From an uncultured Bacillota bacterium (GTDB lineage Bacteria > Bacillota > Dehalobacteriia > UBA4068 > UBA4997): a stretch of 6,179 bases of DNA. Below, in pieces: positions 1-5,095 of this stretch. The stretch lies in assembly GCA_948907985.1 (NCBI GenBank), contig CAQWMM010000068.1, forward strand, positions 1 to 6,179, written 5' to 3'. Positions within the stretch are counted from its first letter, which is position 1; every line of letters starts with the position of its first letter. Under the pieces are notes generated by a model. The model made no database searches. It had not been told where the DNA came from and worked only from the letters and a program-made list of their open reading frames with translations. The position numbers and the translations under genes were made by a program.

Positions 1-316
1 CATTATCCTGCATTTGTTCCAGATACCATAAATATGGATTTTCTACATCTTCAGGAAGCACAGCAACTTTTTGCGTTTGGAAGAATATTAAGAAACCTAC
101 AATGCCACAGCAAAGAATAGTAACAAAGCATAAAACAAACAGTTTCTTTGAGGATATATAAAACCTATTTCCTCCGTCTTTCGGCTCTGTTTCTGCGCTA
201 GAAGACTGTTGCTTATTGTGCCTATTAAAAAGATTTAAAAAATTTTTTCCATCTCCATGAAACAAATGACCAATCAGCGTAAAAACCCCTGAAATAAAAT
301 ATTTCAAAATATCCAT
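1..316 (-). CDS. Partial hypothetical single-pass membrane protein (5' part of gene)
   Basis: Reading leftward from an ATG at 316-314, 105 codons stay open to the window edge, so the C-terminal part of the gene is missing. A ribosome site (GGTGGGG) lies about 4-5 bases before the ATG. The N-terminal ~55 residues are polar and basic with a low-complexity stretch (KQQSSSAETEPKDGG, residues 35-49). One hydrophobic segment follows at about residues 59-80 (KLFVLCFVTILCCGIVGFLI) and is very likely a transmembrane helix. After it comes a polar region ending in an aromatic patch (NPYLWYLEQMQDN). The layout, a cytoplasmic tail, one helix and an exported domain, is typical of an anchored envelope protein. 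I do not recognise the family and assign no function. It diverges from the two-component operon at 633, and nothing visible links the two. Codons are AT-richer than those of the response regulator. Confidence 0.6.
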   Translation of the reverse strand, partial: MDILKYFISGVFTLIGHLFHGDGKNFLNLFNRHNKQQSSSAETEPKDGGNRFYISSKKLFVLCFVTILCCGIVGFLIFFQTQKVAVLPEDVENPYLWYLEQMQDN

Positions 317-544
317 AATTCCCCACCCAAACAAATCTTAATTACTATAAAAAATAGACATACAAAATAAATATCTGCCCACAACATTTTTAATTACACA
401 TCAACTTCATTGCTAGTTTTTTTATTTTCTTTTCGATGAATAAACAAAAAAATCCTGCTTATAACCAAAAACAATATATTTTTTTTGATGAGTATACCAA
501 GTTATGTCATTAATATTTCGAACATTTCATTATCAAAAAAGATC

Positions 545-576
545 TTAACATCCAGTTAATCAAGCAGGTGTAGAAT
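545..576 (+). promoter_or_regulatory. Candidate regulated promoter of the two-component operon
   Basis: TTAACA (545-550) and TTAATC (556-561) form a direct repeat with an 11-base period. That spacing, one helical turn, is used by OmpR/PhoB-family dimers. A TAGAAT box (571-576, one mismatch from TATAAT) follows. TTAACA could also be a -35 element, but the 20-base spacer is too long for an unaided sigma-70 promoter, which would fit an activated promoter. The assignment is pattern-based inference only. Confidence 0.35.
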
Positions 577-600
577 AAAGTCAGCTTGAATAAGCTTTAT
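575..600 (+). other. Imperfect hairpin in the leader of the response-regulator gene
   Basis: ATAAAG (575-580) pairs with CTTTAT (595-600), and CTT (585-587) pairs with AAG (592-594) around a GAAT loop, with TCAG bulged out on the left arm. It has no T-run, so it is not a terminator. It ends 17 bases before the ribosome site AAGGAGA (618-624) and could affect the mRNA 5' end or be a protein site. The AT-rich stem may also be chance. Confidence 0.3.
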
Positions 601-632
601 ATTACATCAATAGCGATAAGGAGATACGGATC

Positions 633-1304
633 ATGTTTAATATTCTGGTTGTGGAAGACGACGCCGCCCTGCGCAAAATGATGCAAAGCGTTTTGCAGCG
701 CAACGGCTACCGGCCGCTGCTGGCGGAAGACGGCCAAGCCGCCCTGGATATTTTAGAGCGCGAGCAGGCGGATTTAATCATCACCGACGTTATGATGCCC
801 AATATGGACGGCTACGAGCTAACCGAATTGCTGCGCCAAAGCAATTACAATATGCCAATTTTGATGGTAACGGTTAAAGAAACCTATACGGACAAGCACC
901 GGGGTTTTTCCGCCGGCATCGACGATTATATGGTTAAGCCTATTGATATTAACGAGATGATTTTGCGGGTGCGCGCTCTGCTGCGCCGCGCCCAAATCGC
1001 CAACGAACACCGTTTGCAGGTGGGCGGCACCTTGCTGGATTGGGACTCTTTGCAGGTATATTTTAACGATCAGCAGATGTCGCTGCCGCAAAAGGAGTTT
1101 TATTTGCTCTTTACCCTGCTTTCCTATCAAGGCAAAATTTTCACCCGGCAACAGCTTTTAGACGAAATTTGGGGTATGGATACGGAAAGCGACGAGCGCA
1201 CGGTAGACGTACACATCAACCGTCTGCGCGACCGTTTTAAGAGCAATCAGGATTTTGAGATTGTAACGGTGCGCGGCTTGGGCTATAAGGCGGTGGCCAA
1301 GTGA
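633..1304 (+). CDS. OmpR/PhoB-family response regulator, HssR-like
   Basis: This is a 223-residue DNA-binding response regulator of a two-component system. The receiver domain (residues ~3-118) has the acidic pocket E8/D9/D10, the phospho-acceptor D52 in TDVMMPNMDG, the switch T80 and the conserved K102-P103. A linker leads to a winged-helix output domain (~128-223) with the family signature DERTVDVHINRLRDRF and a C-terminal RGLGYK hairpin. From memory, stretches such as LPQKEF, the FTRQQLLDEIWG region and DERTVDVHI resemble staphylococcal HssR (heme stress) more than PhoB or SaeR. This is family resemblance, not proof of a heme role, and no hrtAB-type efflux genes lie in the window. The start is supported by AAGGAGA (618-624), 8 bases before the ATG. 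The stop overlaps the kinase start, so the two are co-translated. Phosphorylation by the downstream kinase is the expected control. Confidence 0.93.
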   Translation: MFNILVVEDDAALRKMMQSVLQRNGYRPLLAEDGQAALDILEREQADLIITDVMMPNMDGYELTELLRQSNYNMPILMVTVKETYTDKHRGFSAGIDDYMVKPIDINEMILRVRALLRRAQIANEHRLQVGGTLLDWDSLQVYFNDQQMSLPQKEFYLLFTLLSYQGKIFTRQQLLDEIWGMDTESDERTVDVHINRLRDRFKSNQDFEIVTVRGLGYKAVAK

Positions 1305-2407
1305 AACGCAAACTCACCAATCGCGACCTGCATCTTTTATCTAACTTCAAATTTTCTCGTTTAAGCGTAACGGTGCGTTTCACCGTTCTGGTGTTGCTGC
1401 TAGTTATCTGCGCGCATATTATTATGTTCTGTCTGCTAAGTATTCTGCCTATTGACGAAACCAACCTTTCCAACAGACAAATTATTGTAATAAACGCAAT
1501 GGCCAAGCTGATTAGCTGCGTTATGATGGGCTTGCTATTTACCAACGTCTTTAATCAGCTAATTTTTGTGCCAATGCAAAATCTGCTGGCCGCCACCCGC
1601 GAGGTTGGCCGTGGTAACTTTCAGGTGCGGCTGGAAAGCAATGATAACAACGAGATTGGTTTTCTGGCACACGCTTTTAATCAGATGATTGAGCAGCTGG
1701 GCGAGCTGGAAACCCTGCGTAGCGATTTTATCGCCAATGTTTCACATGAGTTCAAAACGCCGCTGGCCGCTATTCAGGGCTGCGCCGCCCTCTTGCAGGA
1801 CGACAACCTCTCGCCGGCCGAACGCCGTCAATATGCCGATTTAATCTATAATTCCGCCAAGCGCCTTTCCGTTTTATCCAGCAATATTCTGGAACTTTCC
1901 CGGCTGGAGCACGGCGAGGTGGAAATTAAAAAAACCGCCTTTTCGCTTGACGAGCAGCTGCGCCAAGCGCTGCTGGTTTTGCAGATGGACTGGCAGCAAA
2001 AGGATATTGAGTTGAACCTGGAACTGGACGAGGTTAACTATTTTGGCAGCGAAGAGCTTTTAATGCAGGTTTGGCTGAATTTGCTGGGCAACGCCATAAA
2101 ATTCAGTCCCGAGCAAGGCAACATCAGCGTTACGCTGGAAAAACTGCCGGACGCGCTGGCAATAAGCGTGCAGGATGAGGGCATTGGTATTGACGCCGCC
2201 GCGCAAAGGCATATTTTCGACAAATTTTATCAGGCGGATACCACCCATAAAACCGAGGGCAACGGCCTGGGGCTGGCGATGGTTAAACGGATTTTGGAGC
2301 TACTGGAGGGCGATATTGAGGTGGAAAGCGCGCCCGGCCAAGGCGCTATTTTCACTGTATATTTGCCTATGGTTGTTGAGCCGAAAAAAGCGGCCAGTCA
2401 ATCCTAA
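1301..2407 (+). CDS. Sensor histidine kinase (HAMP-HisKA-HATPase_c) with minimal extracytoplasmic loop
   Basis: This 368-residue membrane kinase starts at a GTG overlapping the regulator stop (GTGA, 4 bp) and is the cognate partner of the upstream response regulator. Two hydrophobic segments at about residues 27-50 and 61-90 flank a loop of only ~10 residues (IDETNLSNRQ). A HAMP linker (~86-137) follows. The HisKA domain carries the phosphorylated H149 in NVSHEFKTPL. The ATPase domain has the N-box (LNLLGNAIKFSP, N260 and N264), the G1 box DEGIGI (292-297), the F-box IFDKFYQAD (305-313) and the G2 box GNGLGLA (320-326). All catalytic motifs are intact, so it should be active. The tiny loop leaves almost no room for a periplasmic ligand domain. 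It therefore probably senses through the membrane or a partner protein, as in intramembrane-sensing kinases such as SaeS or BceS. HssS, as I recall it, has a sizeable extracellular domain that is absent here. Confidence 0.93.
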   Translation: MKRKLTNRDLHLLSNFKFSRLSVTVRFTVLVLLLVICAHIIMFCLLSILPIDETNLSNRQIIVINAMAKLISCVMMGLLFTNVFNQLIFVPMQNLLAATREVGRGNFQVRLESNDNNEIGFLAHAFNQMIEQLGELETLRSDFIANVSHEFKTPLAAIQGCAALLQDDNLSPAERRQYADLIYNSAKRLSVLSSNILELSRLEHGEVEIKKTAFSLDEQLRQALLVLQMDWQQKDIELNLELDEVNYFGSEELLMQVWLNLLGNAIKFSPEQGNISVTLEKLPDALAISVQDEGIGIDAAAQRHIFDKFYQADTTHKTEGNGLGLAMVKRILELLEGDIEVESAPGQGAIFTVYLPMVVEPKKAASQS

Positions 2408-2409
2408 AA

Positions 2410-2451
2410 TGTATTGCTTTTTGTAATACAACAGTATATAATATTTATATA
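2410..2451. promoter_or_regulatory. Candidate autoregulatory operators overlapping the TA promoter
   Basis: Two inverted repeats overlie the promoter elements. The first is TGTATT (2410-2415) with AATACA (2425-2430), overlapping the -35 box; nested in it is TTGTA-A-TACAA (2421-2431). The second is TATATAA-TAT-TTATATA (2435-2451), covering the -10 box. RelB/DinJ-type antitoxins are ribbon-helix-helix proteins that repress their own promoter at such palindromes, so these are the natural candidate sites. The assignment is inferred from position and symmetry. AT-rich palindromes can also arise by chance. Confidence 0.45.
2414..2442 (+). promoter_or_regulatory. Sigma-70-type promoter of the toxin-antitoxin operon
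   Basis: TTGCTT (2414-2419) and a perfect TATAAT (2437-2442) are separated by exactly 17 bases, which predicts a start near 2449. The leader then runs to the ribosome site AAAGGTGG (2464-2471), 8 bases before the antitoxin ATG. The promoter lets the TA pair be expressed apart from the kinase, which ends only 72 bases upstream with no clear terminator. Confidence 0.65.
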
Positions 2452-2479
2452 TAAACAACAAGAAAAGGTGGTATGAAAT

Positions 2480-2785
2480 ATGTCAGCTAAAACCGCAAAT
2501 GTTATCGCCCGGGTTGAACCGCAAATCAAAGAACAAGCCGAAACTATCATGGCACAGCTTGGCGTACCGGCCTCGGTGGTAATCAATATGTTATACAAAC
2601 AAATTATTATGACTGGCAGTATACCGTTCAATTTGTCAATCCCCAAAGAACCTTTGGCCAGAGATGAAATGACTGATGAAGAATTTAACGCCATGATGCA
2701 GCGCGGCATAGATGAAGCCAAAGCCGGCAAGGTTTGGCCTGTGGATGAAGTTTTCGAAAAATTACGCAAGGAGCTTCAGCCATAA
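2480..2785 (+). CDS. RelB/DinJ-family antitoxin
   Basis: This 101-residue type II antitoxin should neutralise the toxin encoded immediately downstream and repress the operon. The N-terminal part looks like a ribbon-helix-helix DNA-binding fold: a beta strand at about 5-12 (TANVIARV), helix A at 14-27 and helix B at 30-45. It contains the family hallmarks VPASVVINMLYKQI and TGSIPFNLSIP. The acidic C-terminal part (~62-100, with MTDEEFNAMMQ and VDEVFEKLRKEL) is the segment that normally wraps around the toxin. Length is typical for the family. The start at 2480 follows AAAGGTGG at the right spacing; an ATG at 2473 has no use because its frame stops after five codons. The stop overlaps the toxin start (TAATG), the usual coupling in TA operons. 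The only real doubt is which toxin subtype it pairs with. Confidence 0.9.
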   Translation: MSAKTANVIARVEPQIKEQAETIMAQLGVPASVVINMLYKQIIMTGSIPFNLSIPKEPLARDEMTDEEFNAMMQRGIDEAKAGKVWPVDEVFEKLRKELQP

Positions 2786-3120
2786 TGATTCAATTATATA
2801 CTGTTACAATCACTGATCAGGCTTATCAACAAATTTTAGACATCGGTCATTATATAGCTTTCAAGATTCAAGCACCTGATACAGCATTAAGATTAATGGA
2901 TTTAATAAAAGAAAGCATAAACTCTCTTCAAACTTTTCCACAACGTATTGCATTAGTTGATGCTGAACCGATGCGAAGTCTTGGCATACATAGAATGCCG
3001 GTAAAAAATTATTACATATATTTTATAATCAACGAACAGCAACATACAGTCAGAGTAACAGCAGTAATTTATAGCAGACGCGACCAGAAAAAGCAGCTTG
3101 CTTATATGAACCTTAATTAA
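2785..3120 (+). CDS. RelE/ParE-superfamily toxin of a type II toxin-antitoxin system
   Basis: This 111-residue protein starts one base inside the antitoxin stop codon (TAATG), so it is translationally coupled to it. The fold pattern matches the RelE/ParE superfamily: a short N-terminal strand (YTVTIT), two long helices (~11-50, with AYQQILDIGHYI and a DTALRLMDLIKESINSL-type helix), then strands with MPVKNYYIYFIIN (71-83) and VRVTAVIYSRRDQ (89-101). R64, R70, K74, Y96, R98 and R99 are basic or aromatic residues that could serve the active surface. The YYIYF and VIYSRRD strands look closer to ParE/RelE relatives than to YafQ. Whether it cuts mRNA on the ribosome or inhibits gyrase cannot be settled from sequence. 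The gene is visibly AT-richer than its antitoxin and the kinase upstream, consistent with acquisition as a module. Confidence 0.85.
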   Translation: MIQLYTVTITDQAYQQILDIGHYIAFKIQAPDTALRLMDLIKESINSLQTFPQRIALVDAEPMRSLGIHRMPVKNYYIYFIINEQQHTVRVTAVIYSRRDQKKQLAYMNLN

Positions 3121-3135
3121 ACATTTTCTCATAAG

Positions 3136-3167
3136 CAACCCCCACACCTAAGCAGATGTGGGGGTTG
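3136..3167. terminator. Strong hairpin between convergent operons, likely terminator
   Basis: CAACCCCCACA (3136-3146) pairs perfectly with TGTGGGGGTTG (3157-3167), an 11-bp stem with a 10-base loop. It lies 15 bases after the toxin stop and about 19 bases beyond the stop of the convergent DUF2000 gene. The downstream sequence TTGTTGCATATTATT is only moderately T-rich on the plus strand, and the minus strand has no T-run. It probably terminates the TA operon and may help separate the convergent transcripts. Confidence 0.65.
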
Positions 3168-3186
3168 TTGCATATTATTGCTTTAT

Positions 3187-3603
3187 CTAACGCAACAGTG
3201 CCAAACTGCCGGTCAGCTTATTAACTTTTTTAGCACTGCCGCAAACAAGCAAACCCAAATATCGCAGTTCCACCCCGTCGGCAGAGCGTATTTTTTCTAT
3301 GTATTCGGTATAGGTTTTGCAGCCTTGCGCCAAATCGGAAAAATCAACGACCATTAAATCAGCATAGTCTGGTGCATAAAGCTTCTCACGCATTGCTTTT
3401 AAACTCTCTTCATCGCTACGCAAAACCGGAATCGGCAATTCTGTTATCCCCAGATGGACATTTTCCCCTGCATCGCAAACATCAATACCAACTATTTGTG
3501 GCAACTTGCTGCCCAAAGTTATACCCAAAATTACCGCAGTGTTAGCGATAAGACCTGGCGGTAATTGTTCATTAACAATCAAAACGCATTTATTATTCAT
3601 CAT
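3187..3603 (-). CDS. DUF2000 family protein
   Basis: This 138-residue protein has unknown molecular function. The N-terminal motif KCVLIVNEQLPPGLIANTA (residues 5-23), the following VILGITLG, and HLGITELPIPVL (50-61) are what I recognise as the DUF2000 pattern. This family is, as far as I recall, placed near the peptidyl-tRNA hydrolase 2 fold, but no enzymatic role is established. There is no signal peptide or membrane segment, so it should be cytoplasmic. I chose the ATG at 3603, with a second ATG directly after it at 3600, because AGAGGG lies about 9 bases upstream and the family motif begins right after; the frame is open to an ATG at 3624 with no better ribosome site. The start overlaps the end of the upstream AraC-type gene by 11 bases, so the two form one operon, and the AraC-type regulator probably controls it. 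The family call is good, the function open. Confidence 0.8.
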   Translation of the reverse strand: MMNNKCVLIVNEQLPPGLIANTAVILGITLGSKLPQIVGIDVCDAGENVHLGITELPIPVLRSDEESLKAMREKLYAPDYADLMVVDFSDLAQGCKTYTEYIEKIRSADGVELRYLGLLVCGSAKKVNKLTGSLALLR

Positions 3604-4438
3604 TTTGCCCATCCCTCTGCTCATTCTGCTGAAAAAATATTTCCCGATACGCGCCGGGCGTTAAGCCGGTATAATTGCGAAAATAATTGCTGAAATGACT
3701 TTGGTCGGCAAACCCGGTAAGCATGGCGGCTTGCAACGGCGCAACTCCCCGTCCCAGCAGCTTTTTAGCCTCGCCAATGCGGACGCTCTCCAAATAGCGA
3801 TAGGGAGTCAGCCCCTTGGCCCTGGTGAAAGACCGCAGCAACGCCGACTTGCTTAAACCAACCTCGCGGCAAATTTGTTCCAGAGAAATTCGTTCCGCAA
3901 AATGCTTTTCCATAAAGGCGCAGGCTCGCTCAACCTCCTGCCGGCATTCTGGCACACAAACGGCAAAGGGCCGGGCATATTTTTGCAGCAACTCATTCAA
4001 AAGAAAAAGCCAAAGTTCTTCTTTACCAAGGCCGCCCTCACGCCGCAGAATCATTTTGTGCAAAGCCAGGAAACAAGCGCTGATTTCCGCATCACGAATT
4101 ACATTCGGCACAAAAACCGGCGGCTCGCTACCCCCGCCGGCCTCTGCCGTCCAGGCCAACATTTCCTCCCGGCTGATATTGATTCCCCGATAAACCAGTT
4201 CGTCGGCGCCAAGCGGCACACAGGCATGATTATCCCCGGGATTAAACAACAGCATATCGCCACGGCCAAGATTATACTTCTCGCCAGAGCAAAACAAACG
4301 CCGCTGCCCGGCTTCCACCAACCCCAGCACATAATACTCATGAAAATGCCTGGGAAACGGCCTGGCAGTGCCAGTCAAATGGTAAGCCTCCAGGTGCAGG
4401 TCATCATCATAAATAACCGTTCTAACTTCTTTTTTCAT
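3593..4438 (-). CDS. AraC-family transcriptional regulator with N-terminal cupin sensor domain
   Basis: This 281-residue ligand-responsive regulator has an N-terminal cupin-like domain (~15-95) with the metal- or ligand-pocket pattern PRHFHEYYVLGLVEAG (29-44) and GDMLLFNPGDNHA (60-72). The C-terminal domain (~165-268) has two helix-turn-helix motifs: ISLEQICREVGLSKSALLR (184-202), and one around TGFADQSHFSNYFRNYTGLTP (241-261), the family signature. The effector cannot be deduced. The frame is open to 4549, but I chose the ATG at 4438 because AGGGAGG (4453-4447) sits 8 bases before it, the cupin domain begins shortly after, and the longer version would overlap the tRNA promoter. It is the first gene of a leftward pair with the DUF2000 gene. 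It is divergent from the tRNA cluster, with only ~95 bases between its start and the tRNA -35 box. Autoregulation is common in this family but is not shown here. Confidence 0.9.
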   Translation of the reverse strand: MKKEVRTVIYDDDLHLEAYHLTGTARPFPRHFHEYYVLGLVEAGQRRLFCSGEKYNLGRGDMLLFNPGDNHACVPLGADELVYRGINISREEMLAWTAEAGGGSEPPVFVPNVIRDAEISACFLALHKMILRREGGLGKEELWLFLLNELLQKYARPFAVCVPECRQEVERACAFMEKHFAERISLEQICREVGLSKSALLRSFTRAKGLTPYRYLESVRIGEAKKLLGRGVAPLQAAMLTGFADQSHFSNYFRNYTGLTPGAYREIFFQQNEQRDGQNDE

Positions 4439-4459
4439 ATATTCGTCCTCCCTGGCTAA

Positions 4460-4465
4460 ATTATA
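4460..4465 (-). promoter_or_regulatory. Possible -10 box for the AraC-type/DUF2000 operon
   Basis: A perfect TATAAT reads leftward here, 21 bases before the ATG at 4438. No matching -35 box lies at 17 bases; TTGCAA occurs at a 21-base spacer. Use of this box would put the transcript start at the edge of the ribosome site, so it may be activator-dependent or not the real promoter. Confidence 0.3.
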
Positions 4466-4533
4466 CAACCAAACCGAGGAAAAGTCTTGCAAAATAGACG
4501 CGGAAATTTTTTTTACAATTTGCCGGAAAAGGC

Positions 4534-4565
4534 TTGACAAATTGCCCATAATTTGCTATTATAAT
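4534..4565 (+). promoter_or_regulatory. Strong sigma-70-type promoter of the tRNA cluster
   Basis: A perfect TTGACA (4534-4539) is followed after exactly 17 bases by TATTAT (4557-4562). This overlaps an alternative TATAAT (4560-4565) at a 20-base spacer. Transcription would begin near 4570, about 16 bases before tRNA-His. A near-consensus promoter of this kind is expected for stable RNA genes. Confidence 0.8.
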
Positions 4566-4585
4566 TTGTGCTACATGGCTTTTAT

Positions 4586-4662
4586 GGTGGATATGGCGAA
4601 GCGGTTAACGCACCGGATTGTGGCTCCGGCACGCATGGGTTCGATCCCCATTATCCACCCCA
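4586..4662 (+). tRNA. tRNA-His (anticodon GTG)
   Basis: A full cloverleaf is visible. The acceptor stem GTGGATA (4587-4593) pairs with TATCCAC (4652-4658). The anticodon stem CCGGA/TCCGG encloses loop TTGTGGC with anticodon GTG at 4620-4622. The T arm is ATGGG-TTCGATC-CCCAT. The extra G at -1 (4586) opposite C73 (4659) is the hallmark of tRNA-His and the identity element read by histidyl-tRNA synthetase. The CCA end is encoded (4660-4662). It is the first gene after the strong promoter and lies 3 bases before tRNA-Gln. Confidence 0.97.
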
Positions 4663-4665
4663 TAT

Positions 4666-4740
4666 TGGGGCGTAGCCAAGCGGTAAGGCAACGGGTTTTG
4701 GCTCCGTTATGCGTAGGTTCGAATCCTGCCGCCCCAGCCA
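4666..4740 (+). tRNA. tRNA-Gln (anticodon TTG)
   Basis: The acceptor stem TGGGGCG (4666-4672) pairs with CGCCCCA (4730-4736), followed by G73 and an encoded CCA (4738-4740). The anticodon stem ACGGG/TCCGT, with one G-T pair, encloses TTTTGGC with anticodon TTG at 4698-4700, which reads CAA and probably CAG. The T arm is GTAGG-TTCGAAT-CCTGC. It is co-transcribed with tRNA-His. Confidence 0.96.
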
Positions 4741-4743
4741 AAG

Positions 4744-4771
4744 GCCGGGCAGAAAATGCCCGGCTCTCTTT
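4744..4771 (+). terminator. Terminator-like hairpin between tRNA-Gln and tRNA-Leu
   Basis: GCCGGGCA (4744-4751) pairs with TGCCCGGC (4757-4764) around a GAAAA loop, 3 bases after the tRNA-Gln CCA. The tail TCTCTTTATACC followed by six Ts is only partly T-rich. It probably gives partial termination, so tRNA-Leu may be made by read-through. No clear promoter lies between the hairpin and tRNA-Leu at 4786. It could instead be a processing signal. Confidence 0.6.
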
Positions 4772-4785
4772 ATACCTTTTTTCAT

Positions 4786-4868
4786 GCGGACGTGGCGGAA
4801 TTGGCAGACGCACCAGACTTAGGATCTGGCGAGCAATCGTGAGGGTTCGAGTCCCTCCGTCCGCACCA
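4786..4868 (+). tRNA. tRNA-Leu (anticodon TAG)
   Basis: This is a class II tRNA with a long variable arm. The acceptor stem GCGGACG (4786-4792) pairs with CGTCCGC (4858-4864), then A73 and an encoded CCA (4866-4868). The anticodon stem CCAGA/TCTGG encloses CTTAGGA with anticodon TAG at 4820-4822. The variable arm has CGA/TCG around GCAA. The T arm is GAGGG-TTCGAGT-CCCTC. It is separated from tRNA-Gln by a terminator-like hairpin and followed by a structured trailer and a strong terminator. Confidence 0.97.
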
Positions 4869-4951
4869 AACGGCGCAAATTTGAACACAAAATCAAGATT
4901 TTACTTTGTAAAAAAGCAGTGGTTGTTGTAGTCAAATTTGTAAAATGTTTT
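4869..4951 (+). other. Structured trailer between tRNA-Leu and its terminator
   Basis: No ORF with a ribosome site is present. The palindrome CAAATTTG occurs twice (4876-4883 and 4933-4940), and the copies can pair with each other across an inner hairpin, TTTTAC-TTT-GTAAAA (4899-4913). Together with the terminator, this makes a ~120-base RNA that would be released when RNase P, RNase Z or exonucleases mature tRNA-Leu. Any function as a separate RNA is speculation. Confidence 0.35.
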
Positions 4952-4989
4952 AGTCCCTGCCGGTTATTACTAACCGGCAGGGACTTTTT
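4952..4989 (+). terminator. Strong rho-independent terminator of the tRNA cluster
   Basis: A perfect 15-bp stem, AGTCCCTGCCGGTTA (4952-4966) with TAACCGGCAGGGACT (4971-4985), closes a 4-base loop and runs into TTTTT (4985-4989). It is one of the clearest terminators in the window and ends the tRNA transcript. Confidence 0.92.
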
Positions 4990-5095
4990 GCATTATGAAA
5001 AAATTTTTATCGAATAAGAAGTTTGGCTTATGATTAGAATTTTATTGTTCACCCTGCTTGACGCGCGGCAATGTACGCAAAAGGATTTGATTAAA

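Larger units (their letters stand above)
317..632. other. AT-rich divergent intergenic region
   Basis: This 316-base stretch separates two divergent genes and contains many A and T runs. No ORF with a plausible ribosome site was found on either strand. It must hold the promoters of both flanking genes. The only clear local structures are near the rightward gene: a TTAACA/TTAATC direct repeat at 545-561, a TAGAAT box at 571-576 and an imperfect hairpin at 575-600. No convincing -35/-10 pair was found for the leftward gene. Confidence 0.6.

Noticed and set aside
2175..2426. Plus-strand open frame of 83 codons inside the kinase gene
   Set aside because: It is a shifted-frame shadow of the ATPase domain, whose N, G1, F and G2 boxes read correctly in the kinase frame.
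2410..2430. TGTATT/AATACA hairpin as a terminator for the two-component operon
   Set aside because: The stem is only 6 AT-rich pairs with no T-run after it. It overlaps the TA promoter and is better explained as an operator.
3875..4459. Plus-strand open frame of 194 codons opposite the AraC-type gene
   Set aside because: The opposite strand has clear cupin and double HTH motifs with a strong ribosome site, while this frame shows no domain and no ribosome site.
4571..4888. Minus-strand open frame of 105 codons across the tRNA cluster
   Set aside because: It is antisense to the tRNAs. Its GGTRTLT-like translation is a well-known spurious product of tRNA-Leu and neighbouring tRNAs in databases.
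4542..4931. Plus-strand open frame of 129 codons across the tRNA cluster
   Set aside because: It lies over three complete tRNA genes and two terminator hairpins. Its apparent coding is an artefact of tRNA sequence.
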